Source of the DNA: a bacterium
GTDB lineage: Bacteria; Bdellovibrionota; UBA2428
Assembly: GCA_009991595.1 (NCBI GenBank)
Contig: JAACVK010000033.1
Location: forward strand, 1-64,000
Direction of reading: 5' to 3'
Length of the DNA stretch: 64,000 bases
Shown: in pieces, positions 44,192-54,258 of the stretch
Numbering within the stretch: position 1 is the first letter of the stretch
Layout: each line of letters opens with the position of its first letter
The notes under the pieces: generated by a model
What the model saw: the letters and a program-made list of their open reading frames with translations, nothing else
Databases searched by the model: none
What the model was told of the DNA's origin: nothing
Program-made: the position numbers and the translations under genes

Positions 44192-45106
44192 TTAAGTTGG
44201 CTTCCAGTATTCAATACTGTTGAAGACAAACTTCTGAAAGGTTGTCTCTTGGATTTTAACTGTGCTGTTGGTTTTCTCTAGGTCGAACAGACTCCCGTCA
44301 TGAGATAAGTATTTAGCTTTTTCAGAGTATGCATCTGGTGAAAATCCGATGTCCAATCTTGGTAGCAGGTAGTTTTCGGAATATTTTCTATTTTTTAGTT
44401 CTTCGAAAGAGCCGTTTCTGTTTGATAAGGGCCAAATTTTTCCTGAAGTATTTGCTCTGTCAATACTGGTAATGAAGACTCCAAAATCTATTAGGCCCTC
44501 TGCAAACAAGCCTTCGAGCTTGTGTAAGGCCCTAAATGAAGATGCAATATTGCCAGTTTCAAATTCTAATCCAATTCTTATAGGTCTGGAGTTTGTAGGT
44601 TTAAAGTAGTTACAACTTTCAATGCCCAGATATTTCGGATCCACCCAGGATGAGGCGTAGTAAAAATTGTAATAGAAATTAAAGGCCTTTCTAATGTCTC
44701 CATTTTTAATGGCGCTTGGAATCTCTTTTTCTAAGAATGCAATGAATGAAACAAAGGATTCTCTAGGAATTTTGAACATGGGTCCCTGGTAGTCAATTTC
44801 TAGGTATCCATCGATTCTTTGATTGTTAATGGTTTTTTCTTTTGCCCCTGCCATCCAGCCAAGCTCGGTTAAAGACTTTCCAATTCGTTTTGTTAGATAG
44901 TCCGCTGAGTTAATTACTCGAGGTTGAGCGTTTAGTTGTCCCTTTTTATTCTTTACCAAGTTGTGCCAAATGCTGGGATTGACAATGAATTTCTCTTTTG
45001 AATTAGCTGTAATAGAATTTAGGGCAAAAAGGCAGTCATCACGAATCTTGTCGTATACATCTGCTGGGAGTATTCCCTGTCCAGGAGTAACTATGAAAGT
45101 CTTCAC
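44192..45106 (-). CDS. Predicted type II restriction endonuclease
   Basis: A 304-residue protein lying 121 bases upstream of the methyltransferase on the same strand. It has IDGYLEIDYQG (about 98-108) and GLEFETGNIASSFRALHKL (179-197), followed by GLIDFGVFITS. An E-x-E or ETGN-type core plus GLIDFGV resembles the PD-(D/E)XK fold of BamHI/BglII-type enzymes. Function rests on this pattern and on the neighbouring methyltransferase. The start is GTG. AT-rich like the other island genes. Confidence 0.65.
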   Translation of the reverse strand: MKTFIVTPGQGILPADVYDKIRDDCLFALNSITANSKEKFIVNPSIWHNLVKNKKGQLNAQPRVINSADYLTKRIGKSLTELGWMAGAKEKTINNQRIDGYLEIDYQGPMFKIPRESFVSFIAFLEKEIPSAIKNGDIRKAFNFYYNFYYASSWVDPKYLGIESCNYFKPTNSRPIRIGLEFETGNIASSFRALHKLEGLFAEGLIDFGVFITSIDRANTSGKIWPLSNRNGSFEELKNRKYSENYLLPRLDIGFSPDAYSEKAKYLSHDGSLFDLEKTNSTVKIQETTFQKFVFNSIEYWKPT

Positions 45107-45326
45107 AAGTAGTTAACGGCATTTTGCTTGAATTTTTTTATGTCAAAATGCTGTTTCAGAGCCTATCTTGCGGATGGAGGCTTGCCGTCATTAATCCGTC
45201 AACGAATGTGATGAATTGTGGTGTTTGGTGACGTTTAAAAAAAACCGATTGGGCTAACTCAATGAACTCATTTCTAATTGTTTTGGTAATTTAGGTTTTT
45301 GCAACGGTTCACCGCTGTTGTCCTAC

Positions 45327-46453
45327 CTGAGACATAGGTAACACTTTTAGATAAAGATTCATAGAATCAGCCTCTTAGGGAGGTTGTTTTTATGGCTTGG
45401 AAGGAGTCTTCAATAGTGGAAGAGAGGATGAAGTTTGTAACTCGGCTGTTGGATGGTGATAAGATGAGCCATCTTTGCGAGGAGTATGGGATATCGCGTA
45501 AAACTGGTTACAAGATATGGAACCGCTACCAGAATGTGGGAGTTCGAGCCTTTGAAGACCCCTCAAGAAAGCCTCATAGGTCTAGCAATCAACTTCCTGG
45601 TGAATTGTAGAAAGCGCAGAACAAGGCAGCGGGCGCAGGGGACAGCGCTTAGTAGTGGGAATGAGGTTAATTCGCTGTGGTGCGCAGACTTCAAGGGAGA
45701 ATTCATGTTGGGGGACAGGCGCTATTGTTACCCATTAACAATTACCGATCATGCTAGTAGGTATATGCCCACTGTAGAGGGCCTGAGAGCGTGAAAGAGG
45801 ATTTAGCCTTTCCTCTATATTCGAAAGAACTTTTGAGGAGCGCGCACTGCCTAATGCCATTCGCACAGATAACGGTGTTCCCTTTGCAACGGCAAATGGC
45901 TTGTTTGGATTAAGTCGAATGGCTGTATGGTGGCTGCGCTTAGGAATTGGTATTGAGAGAATAAAGCCAGGACACCCAGAACAAAATGGTAGGCACGAGC
46001 GAATGCATCGCACTTTAAAACAAGCAAGCGTGGTTCCTGCTGGGGAAAACTTTTTGCAACAGCAGGGGAAGTTCGATGATTTTCAGGACGAATATAACAA
46101 AGAGCGTCCGCACCAAGCTATCGAGATGAAGATGCCTGCTGAGGTATACCGAGATTCCAAGCGAAAATACAATGGGATTGGAAACATTGAATACCCTTTG
46201 CATGACAAAACAATTACGGTCACCTCGTGCGGAAGAATTTGCCATGATGGATTGAAAATTAGTTTTAGCAGTGTTTTCCGTGGGCAAGATGTTGGAATTA
46301 AAGAAGTTGATGATGGCCTGTGGCAGGTAAGCTTTATGCAATTTGATCTTGGTTACTTTGACGAAAAAAGCAAACGGTTCGAGCCAGGCTCGAATCCTTT
46401 TGCCTTAAAAGTGTAATCCATGTATTCGGTATAAACTGTTACCCATGTGTCCG
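45327..46453 (+). mobile_element. Decayed IS481-family insertion sequence
   Basis: Outer bounds are taken from the 17-base imperfect inverted repeats CTGAGACATAGGTAACA (45327-45343) and, on the other strand, CGGACACATGGGTAACA (46437-46453), 13 of 17 matching. The true ends may lie a few bases further out. The transposase inside is broken. Its right end is about 19 bases from the tRNA-Cys 3' end. Confidence 0.7.
45392..46416 (+). pseudogene. IS481-family transposase, broken
   Basis: Three frames together give the transposase. An N-terminal HTH (MAWKESSIVEERMKFVTRLL, then YGISRKTGYK) ends at a TAG at 45608-45610. The catalytic core resumes in another frame at about 45600 with LWCADFKG (first Asp), and after another shift near 45795 with RTDNGVPF (second Asp) and NGRHERMH (Glu). 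Compared with relatives, the segment between HTH and core (the HPTWG-type region) is missing, so there is an internal deletion plus frameshifts. Not functional. Confidence 0.8.
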
Positions 46454-46471
46454 GAATATACCTGCGGAAAT

Positions 46472-46545
46472 TGGAGGCGACACCCGGATTCGAACCGGGG
46501 ATAAGGCTTTTGCAGAGCCCTGCCTTACCACTTGGCTATGTCGCC
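46472..46545 (-). tRNA. tRNA-Cys (GCA)
   Basis: A 74-base gene on the minus strand with acceptor GGCGACA paired with TGTCGCC, discriminator T and encoded CCA (46472-46474). The anticodon GCA is read from 46511-46513, and the T-arm contains GGTTCGAATCC. Its 3' end faces the degraded island on the left, the usual place for integrase attachment. Confidence 0.95.
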
Positions 46546-46724
46546 CCAAATGGTGTGCAAGCCTTAGGTAATAGTTTTATCGCTCCTTTATGTCTAGTTG
46601 CTAGGATTATAAAAAGGCATTGCACTTTGAGTGCTGTCGCTTTCTGAGGAGCGCTCTCTACCTGTTTAGTTTTTATTTTTATTCTTTAAAAACAAACGCT
46701 TATAACTTTTTTTTAGCTCGGCTC

Positions 46725-46753
46725 TTGACTCTAGCTTGGGCGACACCAGATTA
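46725..46753 (+). promoter_or_regulatory. Candidate promoter of the fmdB-groESL operon
   Basis: TTGACT (46725-46730), a 17-base spacer and AGATTA (46748-46753). The -35 is good and the -10 poor. No CIRCE element is visible between here and groES. Confidence 0.4.
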
Positions 46754-46761
46754 GCTCTGGG

Positions 46762-46789
46762 CACAGAGGTCCGATTGGAGACCTTTGTG
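46762..46789 (+). promoter_or_regulatory. Leader hairpin upstream of fmdB-groES-groEL
   Basis: CACAGAGGTC (46762-46771) pairs with GACCTTTGTG (46780-46789) over 10 bases with one G-U pair, loop of 8. It lies 8 bases after the candidate -10 and 28 bases before the fmdB-like start. It might affect translation or stability of the heat-shock operon mRNA (inference). Confidence 0.4.
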
Positions 46790-46817
46790 TTTGCTTTAGA
46801 AGGAGCTAAGCGAGGAC

Positions 46818-47099
46818 ATGATTTACGAATACCGTTGTAATGAGTGCCAAGAAGTCAGCGAGTTTTCCATGAAAATGAGTGATCCCCATCCTGAGGCTTG
46901 TCCTAAGTGTGGAGAAAAGGGTGCTTTAGAGAGAATCATCTCTAAAACTTCTTTTGCTCTTAAGGGTAGCGGCTGGTATACCACCGACTACAAGAAGCCC
47001 GCCGCAGCCTCTCCCAAAGCAACTTCTTCAGAAGCGAAGCCAACGGAGGTGAAGCCCGTTGAGAAGAAGGCCGAGCCTAAAGGTGGCGGAGCCGCTTAA
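46818..47099 (+). CDS. FmdB-family zinc ribbon protein
   Basis: A 93-residue protein with an N-terminal FmdB zinc ribbon: YEYRCNECQE (C7, C10) and CPKCGEKG (C28, C31), then ISKTSFALKGSGWY and an Ala/Lys/Pro/Glu-rich tail (about 60-93). The function of the family is unclear; several members are near stress or chaperone genes. It precedes groES by 73 bases. Confidence 0.8.
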   Translation: MIYEYRCNECQEVSEFSMKMSDPHPEACPKCGEKGALERIISKTSFALKGSGWYTTDYKKPAAASPKATSSEAKPTEVKPVEKKAEPKGGGAA

Positions 47100-47172
47100 A
47101 TGTGTTGAATTTCAGCCCTCATGAAGAGGCGCTGAGTGTGTTTGAAGTAAATTTATAGGAGGTAACTATATT

Positions 47173-47460
47173 ATGGCAATTAGACCACTTCATGATCGAA
47201 TCATTGTGAAACGAATCGAAGAAGAACAAAAAACGAAATCTGGGATCATTATTCCCGACACTGCAAAAGAGAAACCACTTGAGGGTTCTGTGATTGCAGT
47301 TGGAAACGGCCGCAAAAACGATGAAGGAAAGGTTTCTCCGCTAGACGTTAAAGCTGGCGACAAAATTCTTTTCGGCAAATATGCAGGCACTGAAATAAAA
47401 ATCGAAGGCGAAGAGCACCTCATTCTACGTGAAGAAGATGTTCTTGCTGTAATTGACTAA
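47173..47460 (+). CDS. groES: Co-chaperonin GroES
   Basis: A 95-residue protein with the GroES fold: [16 protein letters not shown] at the start, TKSGIIIPD mobile loop, and the C-terminal [12 protein letters not shown]. It caps the GroEL ring. AGGAGG precedes the ATG. It is followed by groEL after 19 bases. Confidence 0.97.
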   Translation: MAIRPLHDRIIVKRIEEEQKTKSGIIIPDTAKEKPLEGSVIAVGNGRKNDEGKVSPLDVKAGDKILFGKYAGTEIKIEGEEHLILREEDVLAVID

Positions 47461-47479
47461 GGGAAAAGGAGAAATATAA

Positions 47480-49150
<1,671 letters not shown>

Positions 49151-49195
49151 GCCACTCAGTCTTCTTTGCTCAGCCCCTAAAATGGCTACTAAAAA

Positions 49196-49232
49196 GCCCC
49201 GATCTCCTTTGTGGAGATCGGGGCTTTTTTTT
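49196..49232 (+). terminator. Terminator of the groESL operon
   Basis: A perfect 12-base stem (49196-49207 with 49213-49224), a TTTGT loop and a run of eight T. Confidence 0.92.
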
Positions 49233-49259
49233 GGCTTGGAAGAGAGATTCTCTCTGACT

Positions 49260-50288
49260 ATGTTAGGGTCGATGTCATCCTCACAACCACTTTTCTATTG
49301 GGAAATGTATTCCTCTCAGAGGCTCATGGAGTTGCGCTTTAAGGATTTAGAGCTAAGGATAAAGGGTTCTAGGTTAGAGCCCTTTATTGAGCAGCTATAT
49401 GTAGAGCTCAGCGCTCAAGGGTTAAGGTTTCGTCCTCATGTCTGGATTTCTGATGAGTGGTTTTCGCCCGATGGAGTTCCGGGAATCGCTATTCCATTTT
49501 ATTTGTTCCATCGTCGCTTGGCTCAACTTGAGCGCGCCGAGTTGTTTGAAGTAAAAGGTTGGTCTGGGCAAGAGTGCATGAAATTGCTTCGGCATGAGGC
49601 GGGACACGCCATTGATAATGCTTTTGGTTTACGTCGGATAAGGCGCCGGCAAAAGCTGTTTGGACTTTCTTCAGAAGCTTATCCGACTTTTTATTCTTAT
49701 CGGAGCGATGGAAATAGGTTTGTGAGGCATTTAAACCCAGGTTATGCCCAAGCCCATCCCGACGAGGATTGGGCTGAAACTTTTGCTGTTTGGCTTAATC
49801 CACGGTCCAATTGGAGAAAGCTTTACAAGGGTAAAGTCGCCTATGCAAAACTTGAGCTAATTGATGAGCTGATGAGTTCGCTTCGAGGGAGATCGCCTTT
49901 AACGAGAGGGCGAGAGAAGCCAGGTCAGTTAAGTCTCGATGCTCGAAAAATGGGGGATTACTACAAAGCAAAGAGAGAGCGCCTTCTTTCTCTTCATTCT
50001 CGAATAAAGCTGAAGACTCCTCAGAACTTGTATTGCAGTAGCTCGGCAAAAGGAAGTCGAAGTTTAGCTCTAGACTTTTGGGTAAGTGAGCAGCCTGCTA
50101 TTTCTCAAAAGGTCTCCTCTCTTACCGGACAACACGCTTTTGTGGTGGAGCGACTTTTAGATCGAGAGCTAGAGCGTGTAGCCAAGCGTGGCTTGTATTT
50201 AAAGCTGCCTTGGGAAGAGGCTAAAGAAGCTGTTATAGGACAGCTGAGCGCTGAAGTTCTTTGTGGCAAGCAGCCTATTGCGATGTAG
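49260..50288 (+). CDS. HEAGH-type zinc metallopeptidase-like protein
   Basis: About 342 residues from the ATG at 49260; the ATG at 49272 is also possible, and neither has an ideal ribosome site. HEAGH at about 112-116 is a zincin motif. The downstream HPDEDWAETFAVWLNP, with an Asp/Glu pair some 50 residues later, fits a third ligand region. There is no signal peptide, so it is probably cytosolic. The family is an uncharacterised zinc-binding peptidase group; the substrate is unknown. It has its own transcription unit after the groEL terminator. Confidence 0.65.
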   Translation: MLGSMSSSQPLFYWEMYSSQRLMELRFKDLELRIKGSRLEPFIEQLYVELSAQGLRFRPHVWISDEWFSPDGVPGIAIPFYLFHRRLAQLERAELFEVKGWSGQECMKLLRHEAGHAIDNAFGLRRIRRRQKLFGLSSEAYPTFYSYRSDGNRFVRHLNPGYAQAHPDEDWAETFAVWLNPRSNWRKLYKGKVAYAKLELIDELMSSLRGRSPLTRGREKPGQLSLDARKMGDYYKAKRERLLSLHSRIKLKTPQNLYCSSSAKGSRSLALDFWVSEQPAISQKVSSLTGQHAFVVERLLDRELERVAKRGLYLKLPWEEAKEAVIGQLSAEVLCGKQPIAM

Positions 50289-50321
50289 GGGGTTGCTGGC
50301 GTCTTTTAGGTTTGACGATGC

Positions 50322-51686
50322 TTGTGTGCCTTGGTTAGACCCCTCAATGTGCGAATATCATTCACTCTATTGTTGCTTCTGCTTTTGGGGGCAATGTCAT
50401 TTTCTCAAGGGGTCGATGTAAAGCAGCCCTTGTTTCGGGATTTTTCTAAAGAAGCCTTGTTGTCCTACGTTTCTGATCCCGCTCATGGAACGCAGCTTTT
50501 TGTTCTTCAAAGAGACTATAAGATTGAGGCTCGGTGGAGCAGCGGAGATTTTGCCGAGTCAGACCCACTATTGTCTTGGTCGATGGCAAAATCCTATTTA
50601 AATTATTTACTTTCCTTTGCTGTAAGAAAAGAGTTTCTATCTTTGGATAAAAGCATTTGTAGCTACATTCCAAATCTATCAAAAGAATCACCCGTCTGTA
50701 AGGTTAAGTTGCTTGACCTGTTTTCGATGTCTTCTGGAATTGCTTGGAAAGAAAGCTACGAGAATGATGTTGCAGAGTCTGATGTTTTGCGAATGCTCTA
50801 TGGAACAGGACGTAAAGACGTTGCTAGATATATCCTAAGTTTAGAATTAGAAGCCGAGCCGGGTAAAATGTATCGCTATAGTTCTGGTGATTCTAATCTT
50901 TTGGCCTATGTTTTAAAATTGTCGGTAGAGCGTCATCAAAAGTGGCAAGACTTTCTGAATGATGCCAATGGACTGTTTTCAATCAAGGCCCCGGTGTTCT
51001 TTGAAGCTGATTCTCAGTCAAACCCGATTTTGTCCTCATATTTGTATATGACCGAAATGTCCTATTTGAATTTTGGCGATATGTTTTTGCGACCAGGATA
51101 CCGTGTTGGCCAAGATTGGCTTGATCTAAGTTTGAGTGTTCCAGAGTCGTTTGGTCTAGAAGAGGCCCGAAAAATGCCCACGGCTACTCCGGGTCGTCAA
51201 TGGTGGACTAACAAAATGAGTCCTAATGGGCATAGGCCCTGGCCCAATTTGCCCGAGGATTCTTTTGCGGCCATGGGACACTGGGGAAATTTTCTTTTAA
51301 TCATTCCAAGTCAGAAAACGCTCATCTTAAGAATCGCGACCGATAAAACTTCTGCTTTCGATATAAACAAGATGGCCTCTTTTATCGCATTGCCAAAGTC
51401 TAGCGGAGTTGCCTTTAAGGAAGAAAAGACGAGCCCTTCTTTTAAGCTCTCTTTCATAAAGAACATTGAATTTGTATTTTCGTTCACTGCTAAAATGTTT
51501 TGTTCCTGCCGGTTTGTTCAAAACAAGTCAGCGGAGTATTGCAGCAAGTTTGTTGATACGAAGAAGATTCCACTTTGGCTATTGGCTATATCAGAAGATG
51601 GCTCTAAAAAAGAGGTTTCCTCAGGGTTTTGGCCGTTGAAACGTGTCTCTAAGTTTAAGGAAAACTTAGGCTGTATTTTTGAGTAG
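50322..51686 (+). CDS. Secreted serine hydrolase of the beta-lactamase/PBP4-like fold
   Basis: A 454-residue protein with a signal peptide. WSMAKSY carries the S-x-x-K nucleophile at about Ser87, and MYRYSSGDSNLLAYVL the Tyr at about 186. VKLLDLFSMSSGIAW is a typical family block. The family includes class C beta-lactamases, esterases and D-aminopeptidases; activity on beta-lactams is not implied. The start is a TTG at 50322 or a GTG at 50349; both leave a usable signal peptide. The C-terminal 100 residues are unrecognised. Confidence 0.75.
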   Translation: MCALVRPLNVRISFTLLLLLLLGAMSFSQGVDVKQPLFRDFSKEALLSYVSDPAHGTQLFVLQRDYKIEARWSSGDFAESDPLLSWSMAKSYLNYLLSFAVRKEFLSLDKSICSYIPNLSKESPVCKVKLLDLFSMSSGIAWKESYENDVAESDVLRMLYGTGRKDVARYILSLELEAEPGKMYRYSSGDSNLLAYVLKLSVERHQKWQDFLNDANGLFSIKAPVFFEADSQSNPILSSYLYMTEMSYLNFGDMFLRPGYRVGQDWLDLSLSVPESFGLEEARKMPTATPGRQWWTNKMSPNGHRPWPNLPEDSFAAMGHWGNFLLIIPSQKTLILRIATDKTSAFDINKMASFIALPKSSGVAFKEEKTSPSFKLSFIKNIEFVFSFTAKMFCSCRFVQNKSAEYCSKFVDTKKIPLWLLAISEDGSKKEVSSGFWPLKRVSKFKENLGCIFE

Positions 51687-51712
51687 TTTTTCATGAAAAG
51701 GTTAATGAGTTT

Positions 51713-52333
51713 GTGAGTCGAGTTAAAAAGCCAGGATCTAGATGTGAAGCCTGCTTTATGCGGCTTGAGCTTTGTATTTGTAGTCACATCGCTGATTGTA
51801 AGAACTCACTGAAGATGGGGGGGCAGGTTAGCTTGCTCATTCACCATCGAGAACTAGGCTATCCGACCAACACGGGACGTTTGGCTCATTTGTGTTTGCC
51901 GAATTCCAGAATGCTCATTCGAGGTCGGCTTGAAGACAAAGGCCAGTTGGCTGAGCGATTCATCGAGAAGCCAAGACTTCTATTTTTATATCCTAACGAA
52001 GAAAGCCAGTTTCTTGAAGATCTTGATATGAGCGAGATGCAAGACAAGGGGTATCAGTTGATTGTTCCCGACGGTAGTTGGAGACAGGCTTCAAAAATTG
52101 CAAAGCGAGAGGGCTTTGAGGGGCGAGTGACTTTTGTTGGCTTTCGAACTCAGATTGAAACCAAGTATCAACTTCGAAACGAACCTAAGGTGGGTGGAAT
52201 GGCGACTATGGAGGCCGTGGCACACGCTTTAAAATGGCTAGAATCCCCCGATCATAGTGAGAAATTACTCAAGGTCTTTTACACAATGGTAGAGCGAACG
52301 ATGAATAGCCGAAAGGGCCAATTGCAGTGTTAG
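51713..52333 (+). CDS. DTW-domain tRNA-uridine aminocarboxypropyltransferase-like protein
   Basis: A 206-residue protein with the N-terminal Cys cluster (RCEACFMRLELCICSHI), ILIHHRELGYPTNTGR-like segment and VPDGSW, the DTW-type motif variant of TapT/YfiP-family enzymes that add acp3 groups to tRNA uridine with SAM. It starts at GTG and overlaps the flavoprotein gene by seven bases. Confidence 0.85.
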   Translation: MSRVKKPGSRCEACFMRLELCICSHIADCKNSLKMGGQVSLLIHHRELGYPTNTGRLAHLCLPNSRMLIRGRLEDKGQLAERFIEKPRLLFLYPNEESQFLEDLDMSEMQDKGYQLIVPDGSWRQASKIAKREGFEGRVTFVGFRTQIETKYQLRNEPKVGGMATMEAVAHALKWLESPDHSEKLLKVFYTMVERTMNSRKGQLQC

Positions 52334-53520
52334 AGTCCACTCAAGTAGATGTTTGTATTGTGGGGGCGGGGGCGGCTGGACTATTCTGCTCCTCTAGAAT
52401 TGCCCGAGGTGGAAAAAGTGTTGCCTTGTTGGAACACAATAAGAGTGCTGGAAGGAAGATTCTTATCTCTGGTGGTGGTCGCTGTAACTTTACCAACATT
52501 CATTTTGAATTTAACGATTTTAAATCCGAAAACCCTCATTTTTTTAAATCAGCGCTGAAGCGATTTAGCGCAGAAGACTTTCTTGAATTAGTGAAAAGTG
52601 CGGACATTGCTTTTTACGAGAAAAAGTTGGGCCAGATGTTTTGTGTCGACTCTGCCAAACAGATATTAAACATGCTGCTCGAAGAAGCCAAGGAAGCGGG
52701 GGTTGATCTTGTTTTTGAGGCTTCTAAGCTAGAGGTTAAGCAATCCGAACAGGGGGGATTTGTTTTAAAGGACTCCTTTAATCGCTCGTGGTCATGTAAA
52801 ACCTTGGTGGTCGCTACTGGTGGATTGTCTATTCCTAAAATTGGAGCGAGTGGGTGGGGCTATGAGCTGGCAAAAAATTTTGGGCACTCGATTGTCCCAC
52901 TAAAGCCTGCGTTGGTTTCTTTTCGCTTACCCGATTTTTCAGCTCTTTCGGGCTTGAGTTTGATGGCTCGCTTAACCACCGGTGAGTTTAGCGTGTGTGA
53001 AGACTTACTTTTAACTCACACAGGCTTAAGTGGCCCTGCGGCACTCAAAGCCTCTTTGTATTGGGAGTCTGGAGCGACTCTCATTGTTGATTTTTTACCT
53101 GAGAAAGATTTACCCGAGACCATTGAGCAAGAGCGAAGAAATTCTCCAAAGACCAATCTCTTCAAGCTGCTTTCTTCGTTTTTTCCGCAGCGCTTGGCTG
53201 AGTTTTTCTTAAATCGTGCTCAGGTGAGCGCCCTACAAAGTGTTGCGGAGCTTTCTAAAGACAAGCTAAGAGCTCTCTCTGATCAAATTCACCGAATGCA
53301 ACTAGTTCCTGAGGCTCTAGATGGATACAAGAAGGCGGAAGTTACCTCTGGAGGAGTTTCTACAAAAGAGCTATCTTCTAAGACGATGGAAAGTGCTTTA
53401 GTGCCAGGTTTATTCTTTATTGGCGAAGTGGTGGATGTCACTGGTCAATTGGGAGGTTTTAATTTTCAATGGGCTTGGTCAAGTGCCGCCGCTGCGGCAC
53501 AGGCAATTGTTGAGGAGTGA
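52327..53520 (+). CDS. BaiN/YhiN-family FAD-dependent oxidoreductase (HI0933-like)
   Basis: A 397-residue flavoprotein. It shows the N-terminal IVGAGAAGLFCSSRI dinucleotide motif, KILISGGGRCNFTN, a middle TGGLSIPKIGASGWG segment and the C-terminal GLFFIGEVVDVTGQLGGFNF block, all diagnostic of the HI0933/BaiN family. The cellular substrate is mostly unknown. The GTG start overlaps the DTW gene, and the next gene overlaps its stop, so DTW, flavoprotein and pseudouridine synthase are co-translated. Confidence 0.85.
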   Translation: MLESTQVDVCIVGAGAAGLFCSSRIARGGKSVALLEHNKSAGRKILISGGGRCNFTNIHFEFNDFKSENPHFFKSALKRFSAEDFLELVKSADIAFYEKKLGQMFCVDSAKQILNMLLEEAKEAGVDLVFEASKLEVKQSEQGGFVLKDSFNRSWSCKTLVVATGGLSIPKIGASGWGYELAKNFGHSIVPLKPALVSFRLPDFSALSGLSLMARLTTGEFSVCEDLLLTHTGLSGPAALKASLYWESGATLIVDFLPEKDLPETIEQERRNSPKTNLFKLLSSFFPQRLAEFFLNRAQVSALQSVAELSKDKLRALSDQIHRMQLVPEALDGYKKAEVTSGGVSTKELSSKTMESALVPGLFFIGEVVDVTGQLGGFNFQWAWSSAAAAAQAIVEE

Positions 53521-54251
53521 TCGTGAGTCAATTAGAGGGCATTAGGATTAATAAGTTTCTGGCGGAGTTGGGACATTGCTCTAGGCGTGAAGCCGACAAG
53601 TGGTTGGAAGATGGTCGAGTCGAAATTGATGGAGTTTTAGCCAAGTTAGGCGATCGTGTTTTGGATAACTCCATAGTGAAGGTTGATGGCAAAGAAATTA
53701 AACGCGAATACGAAGAGAGCTTTGTTATTGCTTACTTTAAGCCCAAAGGCGTGGAAAGCACTTATGACATTCGCAATGAACGCGCCATTCCTCATCATCT
53801 AGACTATTCAGGACCGCGTATTTTTAATATTGGAAGATTAGACATTGGTTCTGAGGGTCTTTTACTCCTTACCAATGACGGTGGTTTGGTGAACCCTATC
53901 TTGAGGTCAGGTGGCAAAAACGAGAAAGAGTATATCGTTGTCTTTCAATTCCCTTTAACGGATCAGCAGATGAAAGCCCTTATGAGTGGTGTTGATATTG
54001 GTGATGGAGAACGAGGTCCGACGAAGCCCTGTGTTGTGGAGCGCCTTGGGGGCAATCGTGTTCGTATGATTTTAACGGAGGGGCGAAATCGCCAAATTCG
54101 TCGAATGGCCGAGGCTTTAAACTTAAACGTGGTTCGCTTAAAACGTGTTCGAGTGATGAACATCGAGTTAGGGGAAATGAAGTCGGGCGAATGGCGCGAG
54201 ATTTCCCAACAAGAATTCTCTGATCTTAAAAAACAGCTTAAATTAGACTAA
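53517..54251 (+). CDS. RsuA/RluB/RluF-family pseudouridine synthase
   Basis: A 244-residue protein with an N-terminal S4 RNA-binding domain (RINKFLAELGHCSRREAD) and the catalytic motif GRLDIGSEGLLLLTND with Asp at about 109. EGRNRQIRRM near the end is also typical. Closest in pattern to RluF/RluB 23S rRNA enzymes, but the target base cannot be assigned. The GTG start overlaps the flavoprotein stop (GTGA). It ends eight bases from a convergent gene. Confidence 0.88.
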   Translation: MIVSQLEGIRINKFLAELGHCSRREADKWLEDGRVEIDGVLAKLGDRVLDNSIVKVDGKEIKREYEESFVIAYFKPKGVESTYDIRNERAIPHHLDYSGPRIFNIGRLDIGSEGLLLLTNDGGLVNPILRSGGKNEKEYIVVFQFPLTDQQMKALMSGVDIGDGERGPTKPCVVERLGGNRVRMILTEGRNRQIRRMAEALNLNVVRLKRVRVMNIELGEMKSGEWREISQQEFSDLKKQLKLD

Positions 54252-54258
54252 TTCTTTT

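Noticed and set aside
46681-47172. CIRCE element for HrcA control of groESL
   Set aside because: No TTAGCACTC-type inverted repeat can be seen.
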